From Mesorhizobium sp. M1D.F.Ca.ET.043.01.1.1 (GTDB lineage Bacteria; Pseudomonadota; Alphaproteobacteria; Rhizobiales; Rhizobiaceae), in NCBI RefSeq assembly GCF_003952385.1, contig NZ_CP034444.1, positions 1,426,001-1,490,000 on the forward strand: a stretch of 64,000 bases of DNA, in the 5' to 3' direction. The notes under the pieces were generated by a model. The model saw nothing but the letters and a program-made list of their open reading frames with translations, did not search any database and had not been told where the DNA came from. Below are positions 34,224 to 43,226 of this stretch, one piece after another. How positions within the stretch are numbered: the first letter of the stretch is position 1; each line of letters opens with the position of its first letter. Made by a program: the position numbers and the translations under genes.

Positions 34224-35321
34224 TTGAACGTCGGCGAACGCCACTACCGCACCATCTGGCTCAGCGACGACAAGCGTTCGGTCGAGATCATCGACCAGCG
34301 CTGGCTGCCGCACGAGTTCCGCGTCGAGAGGATCGGAACCGTCGCCGGCATCGCCACCGCGATCCGCGACATGTGGGTGCGCGGCGCGCCGCTGATCGGC
34401 GTCACCGCAGCCTATGGCGTCGCCATCCAGATGACCGACGATGCCTCGGACGAAGCACTCGACGCGGTTTGGGAGACGCTCAACAAGACGCGGCCGACGG
34501 CGATCAACCTGCGCTGGGCGCTGGACGGGATGCGCCGCTTCCTGAAGCCGCTCGCGCCGCAACAGCGAGCCGAGGCGGCTTACAAGCGGGCCGTGGAGAT
34601 CGCCGACGAGGATGTCGGGCTGAACCGTGCCATCGGCGAGAACGGGCTTGCCATCATCAGGGAGATCGCGGCGCGCAAGAAGCCTGGCGAGACCGTCAAC
34701 ATCCTGACCCACTGCAACGCCGGCTGGCTGGCGACGGTCGACTACGGCACCGCCACCGCGCCGATCTACCTGGCGACCGAGGCCGGCATTCCGGTCCATG
34801 TCTATGTCGACGAGACCAGGCCGCGCAACCAGGGCGCCCAGCTGACGGCCTGGGAGATGGCCGGCCATGGCGTGCCGCACACGCTGATCGTCGACAATGC
34901 CGGCGGCCACCTGATGCAGCATGGCGACATCGACATGGTGATCGTCGGCACCGACCGCACCACCGCCAATGGCGACGTCTGCAACAAGATCGGCACCTAT
35001 CTCAAGGCGCTTGCCGCCGCCGACAATGACGTGCCCTTCTATGTCGCGCTCCCCTCGCCCACCATCGACTGGACGGTCGCCGACGGACTTGCCGAGATCC
35101 CGATCGAGGAACGCTCCGGCGACGAGGTCTCGCTGGTCTGGGGCAAGACGGCCGACGGCAAGGTCGCGCAGGTGCGCGTCTCGCCCGACGCCACGCCGGC
35201 GGCGAACCCGGCCTTCGACGTGACGCCGGCGCGGCTGGTGACAGGGCTGATCACGGAGCGCGGTGTGGCAAAAGCCTCGCGCGAGGGATTGAGGGCGATG
35301 TTTCCGGAGCGGGGTGACTGA
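34224..35321 (+). CDS. mtnA: 5-methylthioribose-1-phosphate isomerase
   Basis: A 365-residue isomerase converting methylthioribose-1-phosphate to methylthioribulose-1-phosphate. It belongs to the eIF2B-alpha-like family with the family motifs [26 protein letters not shown] (catalytic Cys), [17 protein letters not shown] and the aspartate segment [19 protein letters not shown]. The start is taken as TTG 34224, eight bases after AGGAG; TTG 34218 is too close. It is co-transcribed with mtnK. The next step of the pathway (dehydratase or aldolase) is not encoded beside it. Confidence 0.94.
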   Translation: MNVGERHYRTIWLSDDKRSVEIIDQRWLPHEFRVERIGTVAGIATAIRDMWVRGAPLIGVTAAYGVAIQMTDDASDEALDAVWETLNKTRPTAINLRWALDGMRRFLKPLAPQQRAEAAYKRAVEIADEDVGLNRAIGENGLAIIREIAARKKPGETVNILTHCNAGWLATVDYGTATAPIYLATEAGIPVHVYVDETRPRNQGAQLTAWEMAGHGVPHTLIVDNAGGHLMQHGDIDMVIVGTDRTTANGDVCNKIGTYLKALAAADNDVPFYVALPSPTIDWTVADGLAEIPIEERSGDEVSLVWGKTADGKVAQVRVSPDATPAANPAFDVTPARLVTGLITERGVAKASREGLRAMFPERGD

Positions 35322-35421
35322 GTGATCCCCCCTCATGGGTCCCTCGTGGGTGAGATTGGCAGCACCGGCGATGGCGACAATTGACAGCGCCGCCCTCCTC
35401 TCCCATACAGACCGCGTTAAT

Positions 35422-36111
<690 letters not shown>

Positions 36112-36149
36112 GCAGCAGGTGCACCAGACCTAAACCGATTTGGATTTCA

Positions 36150-36225
36150 GGACCGCAACGAGAGTGGTTGCGGTCCATCGGAAATCCGGCCAGAAGCAAC
36201 TGGCCGCCCGCCTGGGCGGCCTTTT
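36150..36225 (+). terminator. Two hairpins after ribH, the second a rho-independent terminator
   Basis: GGACCGCAAC (36150-36159) / GTTGCGGTCC (36167-36176) is a perfect ten-pair stem. GGCCGCCC (36202-36209) / GGGCGGCC (36214-36221) follows and ends in TTTT (36222-36225), a standard terminator. They separate ribH from the aldolase gene. Confidence 0.8.
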
Positions 36226-36261
36226 CAAACACGGCTCGAACCAGATACGGGAGACTATTCG

Positions 36262-37326
36262 TTGGCTCGCATCACACTGAGACAATTGCTCGACCATGCC
36301 GCCGAACACGGCTATGGCGTGCCTGCCTTCAACATGAACAATATGGAACAGGGGCTCGCCATCATGGAGGCGGCGGAGGAGACCAAGTCGCCGGTCATCC
36401 TGCAGGCGAGCCGCGGCGCTCGCGCCTATGCCAATGACGTGGTGCTGGCCAAGCTGATCGACGCGTTGGTCGAGATCCACCCCGACATCCCGGTCTGCAT
36501 GCATCTCGACCACGGCAACAACGAAGCGACCTGCGTCACCGCGATCCAGTACGGCTTCACCTCGGTGATGATGGACGGCTCGCTGAAGGAGGACGGCAAG
36601 TCGCCGGCCGACTACGCCTACAATTCCGGCATCACGCGCCGCGTCGTCGACATGGCGCATTGGGGCGGCGTCTCGGTCGAAGGCGAGATCGGCGTGCTCG
36701 GCTCGCTGGAGAGCGGCGGCGGCGAGCAGGAAGACGGCCACGGCGTCGAAGGCGCGATCAGCCACGACCAGTTGCTCACCGACCCGGTGCAGGCCGAGCA
36801 GTTCGTGCGCGACACCCATGTCGACGCGCTGGCGGTGGCCATGGGCACCAGCCACGGCGCCTACAAATTCTCGCGCAAGCCTGACGGCGCGGTGCTGGCG
36901 ATGAACGTGATCGAGGAGATCCACCGCCGCCTGCCCAACATGCATCTGGTCATGCACGGCTCGTCCTCGGTGCCGGAGGAGCTGCAGGAGATCATCAACA
37001 AATATGGCGGCCAGATGAAACCGACCTGGGGCGTGCCGGTGGAAGAAATCCAGCGCGGCATCAAGCACGGCGTGCGCAAGATCAACATCGACACCGACAA
37101 CCGCATGGCGCTGACCGGCGCGATCCGCAAGGTGCTGACCGAGAATCCATCCGAGTTCGATCCGCGCAAATATCTGACGCCGGCGATGGCAGCGATGAAG
37201 AAGCTCTGCAAAGAGCGCTTCGAGCAGTTCGGCACCGCCGGCAACGCGCCCAAGATCAAGCCGATCCCCTTGTCGGACATGGCCAAACGCTACAAGTCGG
37301 GCAGCCTCGACCCGAAGTTCGGCTAG
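36262..37326 (+). CDS. fba: Class II fructose-bisphosphate aldolase, Calvin-cycle subtype
   Basis: A 354-residue zinc aldolase that reversibly cleaves fructose-1,6-bisphosphate to DHAP and glyceraldehyde-3-phosphate. Seen: catalytic Asp with metal His in [23 protein letters not shown], metal His in GTSHGAYKF and in [11 protein letters not shown], and the phosphate site [10 protein letters not shown]. Length and features match the CbbA-like subtype that serves glycolysis/gluconeogenesis in rhizobia. The start is TTG 36262 with CGGGAG at the right spacing and no better ATG. It has a terminator before it, so it is probably a single-gene unit. Confidence 0.93.
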   Translation: MARITLRQLLDHAAEHGYGVPAFNMNNMEQGLAIMEAAEETKSPVILQASRGARAYANDVVLAKLIDALVEIHPDIPVCMHLDHGNNEATCVTAIQYGFTSVMMDGSLKEDGKSPADYAYNSGITRRVVDMAHWGGVSVEGEIGVLGSLESGGGEQEDGHGVEGAISHDQLLTDPVQAEQFVRDTHVDALAVAMGTSHGAYKFSRKPDGAVLAMNVIEEIHRRLPNMHLVMHGSSSVPEELQEIINKYGGQMKPTWGVPVEEIQRGIKHGVRKINIDTDNRMALTGAIRKVLTENPSEFDPRKYLTPAMAAMKKLCKERFEQFGTAGNAPKIKPIPLSDMAKRYKSGSLDPKFG

Positions 37327-37336
37327 TTGTTTTGAC

Positions 37337-37379
37337 GCAATTCCGGACGGAAAGCCGTTTCGCGTTTTCCCGGAATTGC
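37337..37379. repeat. GCAATTCCGG palindromic repeat
   Basis: GCAATTCCGG (37337-37346) pairs with CCGGAATTGC (37370-37379). The right half (CCGTTTCGCGTTTTCCCGGAATTGC) is closely related to the tail of the element at 37701-37787. It lies just after the fba stop. Confidence 0.7.
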
Positions 37380-37393
37380 CTCAACCCGCCCTG

Positions 37394-37425
37394 TCCCGCG
37401 ACCGGCTGAATACCCGGTCGCGGGA
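37394..37425. other. Perfect 12-pair stem-loop downstream of fba
   Basis: TCCCGCGACCGG (37394-37405) and CCGGTCGCGGGA (37414-37425) enclose eight bases. No thymine tract follows. It probably stabilises or ends the fba transcript. Confidence 0.55.
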
Positions 37426-37516
37426 GCTTGCTTGTCCGTCCGCGAAATCGGCGGAACCTTCACGCCGGCAAATCGGTTCCTGTCCTGACACCTCCCGTGC
37501 AGGGAAGGAGCAGATC

Positions 37517-37675
37517 ATGAGCGAGGATCGAGACAAGGAACGACCGGTCTTTTCCGGCCGGGACGCCAGGCAGGGCGAAATCATCCTGCACACGCGCGCC
37601 CAGCGCATTATCTTCATCGCCGGGCTGGCCGGCGCTGTCGTGCTGGCGCTGGTGCTCAGTCTCGCCATCCACTGA
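37517..37675 (+). CDS. Small single-span membrane protein (52 residues)
   Basis: A 52-residue peptide with a charged N-terminus (MSEDRDKERPVFSGRDARQG) and one hydrophobic helix at the C-terminus (IIFIAGLAGAVVLALVLSLA) ending IH. AAGGAG lies eight bases before ATG 37517. Similar short proteins are widespread in rhizobia and are sometimes misnamed transporter permeases. The function is unknown; it stands alone between two repeat clusters. Confidence 0.72.
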   Translation: MSEDRDKERPVFSGRDARQGEIILHTRAQRIIFIAGLAGAVVLALVLSLAIH

Positions 37676-37700
37676 AACGGATGCAGCGGCGACGTCGGCT

Positions 37701-37787
37701 AGAGCGGTTCACCGTTTCATGGAAATGCCGAACCGCTCTGCGAAGTCGCCGGGCCTGACCGTTTCACGCTTTTCCTGGAATTGCTCC
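37701..37787. repeat. GAGCGGTTC palindromic repeat, copy 2
   Basis: AGAGCGGTTC (37701-37710) pairs with GAACCGCTCT (37730-37739). Its tail ACCGTTTCACGCTTTTCCTGG, with GAATTGC after it, is nearly the same as the right half of the element at 37337-37379. The 190-base gap before the MgtC gene is mostly this repeat. Confidence 0.7.
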
Positions 37788-37865
37788 GAGGAACCATCCG
37801 CGGCCGAGTTTAGTTGAACGTCCAACGCAATCGAGGACAAGGCACCGATCCTGCCCTGATCGAGG

Positions 37866-38591
37866 ATGTTTGAGCCGCTTTGCTGCGACATGCCGCTTCA
37901 TCCGACCTGGCCGGATCTCGTCCTGCGGCTGTTATTGACGCTGCTCGCAGGCTTCCTCATCGGCTTGAATCGCGAGGCGCGCGGCCACTCCGCCGGGCTG
38001 CGCACGACGATACTGGTCGGCCTGGCGGCCTGCGTCGCCATGGTTCAGGCCAACATGCTGCTCGACGTGTCCGGCAAGGGACCCGACTCCTTCGTGCGCA
38101 TGGATGTGATGCGCTTCGCGCTCGGCGTGCTCACCGGCGTCGGCTTCATCGGCGGCGGCACTATCCTGAGGCGCGGCGATCTCGTCACCGGCGTCACCAC
38201 CGCCGCCACGATGTGGATCATGACGATGATCGGGCTGGCCTTCGGCGGCGGCCAGTTCGGCCTCGGCGCGATCGCGACGGTGCTGACGCTGGGGACGCTG
38301 CAGGCGCTGAAATGGGTCGACCTCAAGATTGCTCGCGACCACAAGGCGATCCTGTCGGTGTCATGGCCGAAGAGTTCGCCGCCCGACATTGCGGACATGA
38401 TACGCCCGCTCGGCTACGGCGCGCGCTTCGTCGGCATGGAGCACGATGCCGAGCGCGACCGCTTCGTGTTTTCCTTCAATGTCCAATGGAAGCAGCCCGA
38501 CGCGGTCGAGCCCTCGACGGACGTGCTGGCGGTGGTCGCCGCGCACTGCGCGGTCGAGCGCTTCGAAGTGATCAGCGAGAAGACGTTCTGA
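37866..38591 (+). CDS. MgtC/SapB family membrane protein
   Basis: A 241-residue protein. Residues about 15-150 are the MgtC/SapB membrane domain, with the family motifs LIGLNREARGHSAGLRTTIL and GVGFIGGGTILRRGD and four to five helices. The C-terminal part is a small soluble ACT-like domain. MgtC proteins are linked to survival at low magnesium and modulation of ATP synthase or transport; which applies here is unknown. ATG 37866 and ATG 37890 are both possible; neither has a strong ribosome site. It converges with the VWA gene, leaving 16 bases. Confidence 0.85.
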   Translation: MFEPLCCDMPLHPTWPDLVLRLLLTLLAGFLIGLNREARGHSAGLRTTILVGLAACVAMVQANMLLDVSGKGPDSFVRMDVMRFALGVLTGVGFIGGGTILRRGDLVTGVTTAATMWIMTMIGLAFGGGQFGLGAIATVLTLGTLQALKWVDLKIARDHKAILSVSWPKSSPPDIADMIRPLGYGARFVGMEHDAERDRFVFSFNVQWKQPDAVEPSTDVLAVVAAHCAVERFEVISEKTF

Positions 38592-38607
38592 GCTCGAGCG
38601 GCAACGC

Positions 38608-39843
38608 TTACTCGGCGGCGTTTGGCGTTTCGGCGTCGGCGCGAATGAGCTTGATGTCCGCTCCGGCGGCCCAGGCGCCGATGTCCTCGCGACGCAGTGC
38701 CGCCGCCATCATGTCGGGAAAATGATCCGGCGTGCAGGCAAAGACCGGAATGCCCAGCGCTGCAACGGAGCCGGCCATGGACGGGTCGTAGCCGGGACGG
38801 CCCTGGTCGGTCAGCGCCAGGAGCACGACGACGTTGACGCCTGACCGGACAAGCGCTGCCAGCCTTTGGAGAAGCTCCTTGCCGTTGCCACCTTCGTAAA
38901 GGTCGGTGATCAACACGAAATGCGCCTTGGTCGGCCGCTCGATGCGCTCGGCGCAGTAGGCGACCGCCTGGTTGATGTCGGTGCCGCCGCCAAGCTGGAC
39001 GCCGAACAGCACCTCGACCGGATCGCTGAGCTCTTCCGTCAGGTCGACGATCGCGGTGTCGAAGCAGACGAGCTTGGTGCGCACGACCGGCAGCGACGCC
39101 ATCACCGCCGCGAAGATCGAGGCATAGATCACCGAGCTCGCCATCGAGCCGGACTGGTCGACGCAGAGCGTCACCTCGTCGAGGTCGACCAGGCGACGCT
39201 GGCGGCGCATGAAACCGACCAGCTTTTCCGGCACCACGGTCTTGTGTTCCGGCTGATAATGGCGAAGGTTCGCCGCGATCGTGCGCGGCCAGTCGATATC
39301 GCGCTGCCTTGGCCGGTTGGTGCGCCGCGACTTGTCGAGTGCGCCTCGGATCGCCTCGGCGGTCTTCTGCTCGAGACGCTGCATCAGCTTGGCGACGATG
39401 TCGGAAATGATCGAGCGCGCGATGTCCTTGGTCTTGTCCGGCATCGCCGAGCGCAGCGAGACCAGATCGGCGACGAGATTGACGTCTGCCTCTATCGCCT
39501 TGAGGAATTCCGGCTCCATCAGCATCTGCTTCAGGTTCAGCCGCTCGAAGGCGTCCTTCTGCACGATTTGGACGACCTGTTCGGGGAAGAACGAGCGGAT
39601 CTCGCCCATCCATTGCGCGACGCGCGGCGCCGAGCGGCCGAGCCCGCCGCGCCGCTTGCGCTGGTCGGTGCCGGGATCACCGCTGCCATCGCCATAGAGT
39701 GCGTCGAGCGCCGCCGAAAGCCGGCGATCTTCCGCCGAGAGCGCCGAGGAGACCTCGTCGTCGGCGCCGATCGCCAGGCGCCAGCGGCGCTCTCGCGCTC
39801 CTTCCTTCGGATCGAGGTCCGGCCCAATGGTTTCATCATCCAT
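38608..39843 (-). CDS. VWA domain protein, YehP-like
   Basis: A 411-residue cytoplasmic protein. The N-terminal 200 residues are helical and charged; the von Willebrand A domain follows with a complete metal-ion-dependent adhesion site: D229-x-S231-x-S233 in DQSGSM, T288 in GGTDI and D314 in TDLYEGG. VWA proteins of this kind pair with MoxR-type ATPases, and E. coli YehP is the nearest named relative I recognise. Its start overlaps the end of the DUF5682 gene by eight bases, as last gene of a five-gene operon. No signal peptide. The partner and target are unknown. Confidence 0.85.
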   Translation of the reverse strand: MDDETIGPDLDPKEGARERRWRLAIGADDEVSSALSAEDRRLSAALDALYGDGSGDPGTDQRKRRGGLGRSAPRVAQWMGEIRSFFPEQVVQIVQKDAFERLNLKQMLMEPEFLKAIEADVNLVADLVSLRSAMPDKTKDIARSIISDIVAKLMQRLEQKTAEAIRGALDKSRRTNRPRQRDIDWPRTIAANLRHYQPEHKTVVPEKLVGFMRRQRRLVDLDEVTLCVDQSGSMASSVIYASIFAAVMASLPVVRTKLVCFDTAIVDLTEELSDPVEVLFGVQLGGGTDINQAVAYCAERIERPTKAHFVLITDLYEGGNGKELLQRLAALVRSGVNVVVLLALTDQGRPGYDPSMAGSVAALGIPVFACTPDHFPDMMAAALRREDIGAWAAGADIKLIRADAETPNAAE

Positions 39844-42124
39844 GGCTGGACTCCCCTGCAAGCAGCTTGCCGAGGACACCAAAATGCCTGCGCCAGGCCG
39901 CACCGCCATCCGGCGCCGGCGTCAGCCCGGCGGGCAGGCTTGCCCGGCGGCCGAGCACCGCCTCGATCAGGCGCCGGCGCTCCATGCTGTCGAGATTGGA
40001 AAAGACGCGGCGCAGCAGCGGCAGATGCGCAACGAAGGCCTCCTCGTCGAGCGATGCCAGCCAGGCATCGACGGCGCCACGCAGCCCTTCGTCGTAGATC
40101 AGCCGCTGGCCGGCGCCGCTGAAGAAGCCTTCGAAGAAGGCGGCGGCATCGGCGACCGGCGTTCCCGGCGACAGGCGTCTCGCCAAGAGGTCGGCCGTGG
40201 CTTCGGCGGACAGGTGCCCGGCCTCATAGAGAAGATGCGCGGCGCAGCCGGCAACCAGCGCGGTCGAGCGCGAGGAATCGAGCACTGCCGCGAGGCCACC
40301 CCGCCAGGCCTCCAGAACATGCTCGTCCGACTCCACCAGCTTGATCGCCTCGTCGGCCTTGCGCAGCGCGCCCATCAGTGCGGCCGCAGCCTGGGCGTCG
40401 AGGTCGCGCGCGGCGTAGGGCAGCGCGATCGCGCCTTCGATGGTCAGCCGTTCCAAGAGGCCGGCAAGGCGCACCGTCTCGGTCTTGCGCGCTTCGCCGT
40501 AGCGGATGATGTCGGCAAGCGGCGGCACCGAAGCGAGAAGTTCCAGGCACTCGCTGCTGTGCGCCGCCTTCTCTTCAAGTGCGGCCAGGCCGGCTGCTGA
40601 TGCCTCGTTCAGTGCCGCCGTGATGGCGCTCTGGACCAGCGTGGCCAGAGCGTCGAGCGTCGTGGCGGCGCCGATCATCTGGACGAGGCTGCCATTGGCG
40701 GCCTTCTCGATGGTTGGTCCGTAGATCAGGTTCTCGACCAGGCGAACGGCATATTCCGGCTGCCAGGCCAGCAACCAGCGCTCGCGAAACGTGCCGCGGC
40801 TGCGGCCGACATCCGTCAGCCTGCCCCAGCTCACGCCGAGCACGTTCAGCCGATGCAGCAGCGTCGACCGGAAGAGCCCGCTCTCGCTGCGCAGATCAAT
40901 GGAAAGCTCCCGCTCCAGAGCTTCGGGCTTCAGGCGGGCGGCTTTCTGGTTGCGCTGCAGGTCGTCGATCAGCGGCGCGAGCGGCGTGTCGGGCGGGATC
41001 TCGCCGACATCGGCGCCGAGCAGCAGCTCGGCTTCGACCATCTTCCACAGCAGGGCCTCGCCGTTGAAGAGCGCCGCGATCGAGGCATCGCGCAATTCCT
41101 CGAAGCCGGGCTTCGGCCGCTCGCGGATCGCGGCGAGCGCCCGCGCCAGGCGTTCCGCCTCGATCAGCGAGGCGGTGGAAATCATGTGGCCCTTCGCCCG
41201 GAGCACTGCGGCGATCCTGGCGAGCCACAGGACCGAGGCGTCATGCTGTCCGCGCGTTTGCCACAGATGCTTGCACCAGCCTGGCGCGACGACGCCGGCG
41301 CCGTAGCCATAGCCCAGCGCCAGGCGCGGCGCCGTCCATGGCGCAAACGTCATCGTGGTCTTGCGCCCGCCGATGCCCTTCAGCAGCGCCTGGTCGCTCT
41401 TTTGCGTATGCGCTGCCTGTAATGCCGGAACATGCCAGGCGCCGCAGACGACGGCCAGCGGCCCATCGAATTCTTTCCGCGCGGCGGCGATCTCGAGGCG
41501 CATATGCGCCTCGCGCATGGCCTCGAACTTGACGATCGCGCCCTCGCCGTCGCGCAGCGTCGTCATGGCGTCGGCTATGGCCGCGAAGATCGGCCCGGGC
41601 TCGGGATTCTGCTCGATGATGTCCGACCACCAGCTTTCGCCGTCCTCGTAACCGGCGGCGCGCGCCAAGGTGCCGATCGGATCGCGGATACGGGTGGCGT
41701 CTTCGCCCTGACCTTCGGAGGTCTCCGCTTCGGTGGCCCCTGCTTCGGTGGCCCCTGCTTCGGTGGCATCGGCGTCGGTCGAACCTTCAGCCGCCGTCCC
41801 GGCAAGTCGCGCCGCGGACGGCAGGTCGATGAAGCGCAGCGCCGCCTTGTTGGCGACGGCCCACAGCGCCGCCTGATATTCCGGAGAGAATTCGGCGAAG
41901 GGCCAGAAGCTCGTCGCTGCCGGATCGTCCTCCGGATAGCAAAGCAGCGCCACCGGCGGCTTCATGTCGGGGCTGGCGAGCAGCGGCAGCAGCGGCGAGG
42001 CATCCGTCGGCCCCTCGATAAGCACGGCCACCGGCTGCACTTCCTGCAACGCCTTGACCAGGCTCGCGGCGGAACCAGGCCCGTGATGGCGAATGCCGAA
42101 ATAGCTGATGCCGGGCTGCGTCAT
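39836..42124 (-). CDS. DUF5682 protein, YehM-like
   Basis: A 762-residue protein of unknown function found in MoxR/VWA operons. The N-terminus has the invariant-looking FGIRHHGPGSAASLV and then VLIEGPTD, followed by YAQL-like helical regions and long alpha-helical C-terminal segments. The paired histidines and the glutamate recall the TraB/Tiki/erythromycin-esterase fold, but this is only a resemblance of motifs. Residues around 120-150 are an acidic Thr-Glu-Ala-rich linker made by a 15-base tandem repeat (41728-41769). It starts three bases after the AAA+ gene ends. Confidence 0.82.
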   Translation of the reverse strand: MTQPGISYFGIRHHGPGSAASLVKALQEVQPVAVLIEGPTDASPLLPLLASPDMKPPVALLCYPEDDPAATSFWPFAEFSPEYQAALWAVANKAALRFIDLPSAARLAGTAAEGSTDADATEAGATEAGATEAETSEGQGEDATRIRDPIGTLARAAGYEDGESWWSDIIEQNPEPGPIFAAIADAMTTLRDGEGAIVKFEAMREAHMRLEIAAARKEFDGPLAVVCGAWHVPALQAAHTQKSDQALLKGIGGRKTTMTFAPWTAPRLALGYGYGAGVVAPGWCKHLWQTRGQHDASVLWLARIAAVLRAKGHMISTASLIEAERLARALAAIRERPKPGFEELRDASIAALFNGEALLWKMVEAELLLGADVGEIPPDTPLAPLIDDLQRNQKAARLKPEALERELSIDLRSESGLFRSTLLHRLNVLGVSWGRLTDVGRSRGTFRERWLLAWQPEYAVRLVENLIYGPTIEKAANGSLVQMIGAATTLDALATLVQSAITAALNEASAAGLAALEEKAAHSSECLELLASVPPLADIIRYGEARKTETVRLAGLLERLTIEGAIALPYAARDLDAQAAAALMGALRKADEAIKLVESDEHVLEAWRGGLAAVLDSSRSTALVAGCAAHLLYEAGHLSAEATADLLARRLSPGTPVADAAAFFEGFFSGAGQRLIYDEGLRGAVDAWLASLDEEAFVAHLPLLRRVFSNLDSMERRRLIEAVLGRRASLPAGLTPAPDGGAAWRRHFGVLGKLLAGESSHG
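41728..41769. repeat. 15-bp tandem repeat inside the DUF5682 gene
   Basis: CTTCGGTGGCCCCTG occurs twice in full (41728-41742 and 41743-41757) and a third time partly (from 41758). Read on the minus strand it encodes a repeated five-residue unit of Ala, Thr, Glu, Ala, Gly. The reading frame is kept, so copy number could change linker length without breaking the protein. Confidence 0.85.
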
Positions 42125-42127
42125 GGT

Positions 42128-43207
42128 TCAGATGGCCGCATTGAGCGCCGCGCAATAGCCGGCATAGTCCGGCCGTTTCTTCAGCACCGTCTCCAGATAT
42201 TCCTCCAGCACGACCTTGTCCTGGACCGGATCCTTGACGATGGCCCCGACCAGGCTGGGCGCCAGACCTTCGGCATGCAGCTTGCCGTCGTCGAACCACG
42301 CCGCCTGGCTGAGGCCGCTGACCATGGTGGCGATCGCCTCGGCGGTCGACAGCGAGCCCGACGGCGTCTTCAGCGTTACCTTGCCGTCGGCCGTGGCGCC
42401 GGAGCGCAGCTCGCGGAAGATGGTGAGCACGCGGGCGATCTCCTCGCCGACATTTTTCGGCACCGGCAGGTCCAGCCCGCCGGCCATCTCGCCGACGCGC
42501 CGGGAGACGATCGAGACCTCTTCCGCCATATCTTCCGGCAGCGGCAGCACTACGACATTGAAGCGCCGCTTCAATGCCGAGGAGAGCTCGTTGACGCCCT
42601 TGTCGCGATTGTTGGCGGTGGCGATGATATTGAAGCCGCGCTGGGCGTAGATCGAGGTGTTCAGCTCCGGCACCGGCATCATCTTTTCCGACAGCACGGT
42701 GATCAGCGTGTCCTGCACGTCCGAGCCCATGCGTGTCAGCTCTTCCAGGCGGCAGAGCTTGCCTTCCTGCATGGCGCGGTAGAGCGGCGTCGGCACCAGC
42801 GCCTCCTGGCTCGGGCCTTTCGCCAGCAGCTGGGCATAGTTCCAGCCATAGCGGATCTGGTTCTCGTCGGTGCCGGCGGTGCATTGCACGATCAGCGTCG
42901 AGTTTCCCATGATGGCGCCGGCGAGATGCTCCGAAACCCAGGATTTCGCCGTTCCGGGAACACCCAGCAGAAGCAGCGCCCGGTCGGTCGCGAGCGTCGC
43001 CACCGCCGTTTCCATCAATTGCCGGCGGCCGACATATTTCGGCGAAATCACCGTGCCGTCGCTCGCCTTGCCGCCCATCAGATAGGTGAGCACGGCCTTC
43101 GGCGACAAGCTCCAGCCGACCGGCTTCTGGCGGTCGTCGCCGCGTGCCAGCGCCTGCAGTTCGGTGGCATAGACCTGTTCGGCCGGAAGGCGGATGGCTG
43201 CGTTCAT
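42128..43207 (-). CDS. MoxR-type AAA+ ATPase, YehL-like
   Basis: A 359-residue AAA+ ATPase. Walker A GVPGTAKS at residues 82-89, a Walker B with Glu-Glu instead of Asp-Glu (LCRLEELTRM, about 151-160), sensor 1 in NIIATANNRDKG (Asn199/200) and an arginine finger in ALKRRF (about 211-216). The Glu-Glu form appears in the YehL subfamily as I know it. MoxR ATPases act as chaperones that remodel or metal-load target proteins together with a VWA protein. It lies between the DUF5691 gene (19 bases) and DUF5682 gene (3 bases). Confidence 0.9.
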   Translation of the reverse strand: MNAAIRLPAEQVYATELQALARGDDRQKPVGWSLSPKAVLTYLMGGKASDGTVISPKYVGRRQLMETAVATLATDRALLLLGVPGTAKSWVSEHLAGAIMGNSTLIVQCTAGTDENQIRYGWNYAQLLAKGPSQEALVPTPLYRAMQEGKLCRLEELTRMGSDVQDTLITVLSEKMMPVPELNTSIYAQRGFNIIATANNRDKGVNELSSALKRRFNVVVLPLPEDMAEEVSIVSRRVGEMAGGLDLPVPKNVGEEIARVLTIFRELRSGATADGKVTLKTPSGSLSTAEAIATMVSGLSQAAWFDDGKLHAEGLAPSLVGAIVKDPVQDKVVLEEYLETVLKKRPDYAGYCAALNAAI

Positions 43208-43226
43208 GCGATCTTCTCCGGATTGA

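Noticed and set aside
36262..37326. Fructose-bisphosphate aldolase considered as part of methylthioribose salvage because it lies near mtnA
   Set aside because: It has the full motif set of Calvin-type FBA, and a terminator separates it from ribH and mtnA.
37394..37425. Perfect stem-loop considered as the fba terminator
   Set aside because: No thymine tract follows; listed as a stem-loop of unknown role.
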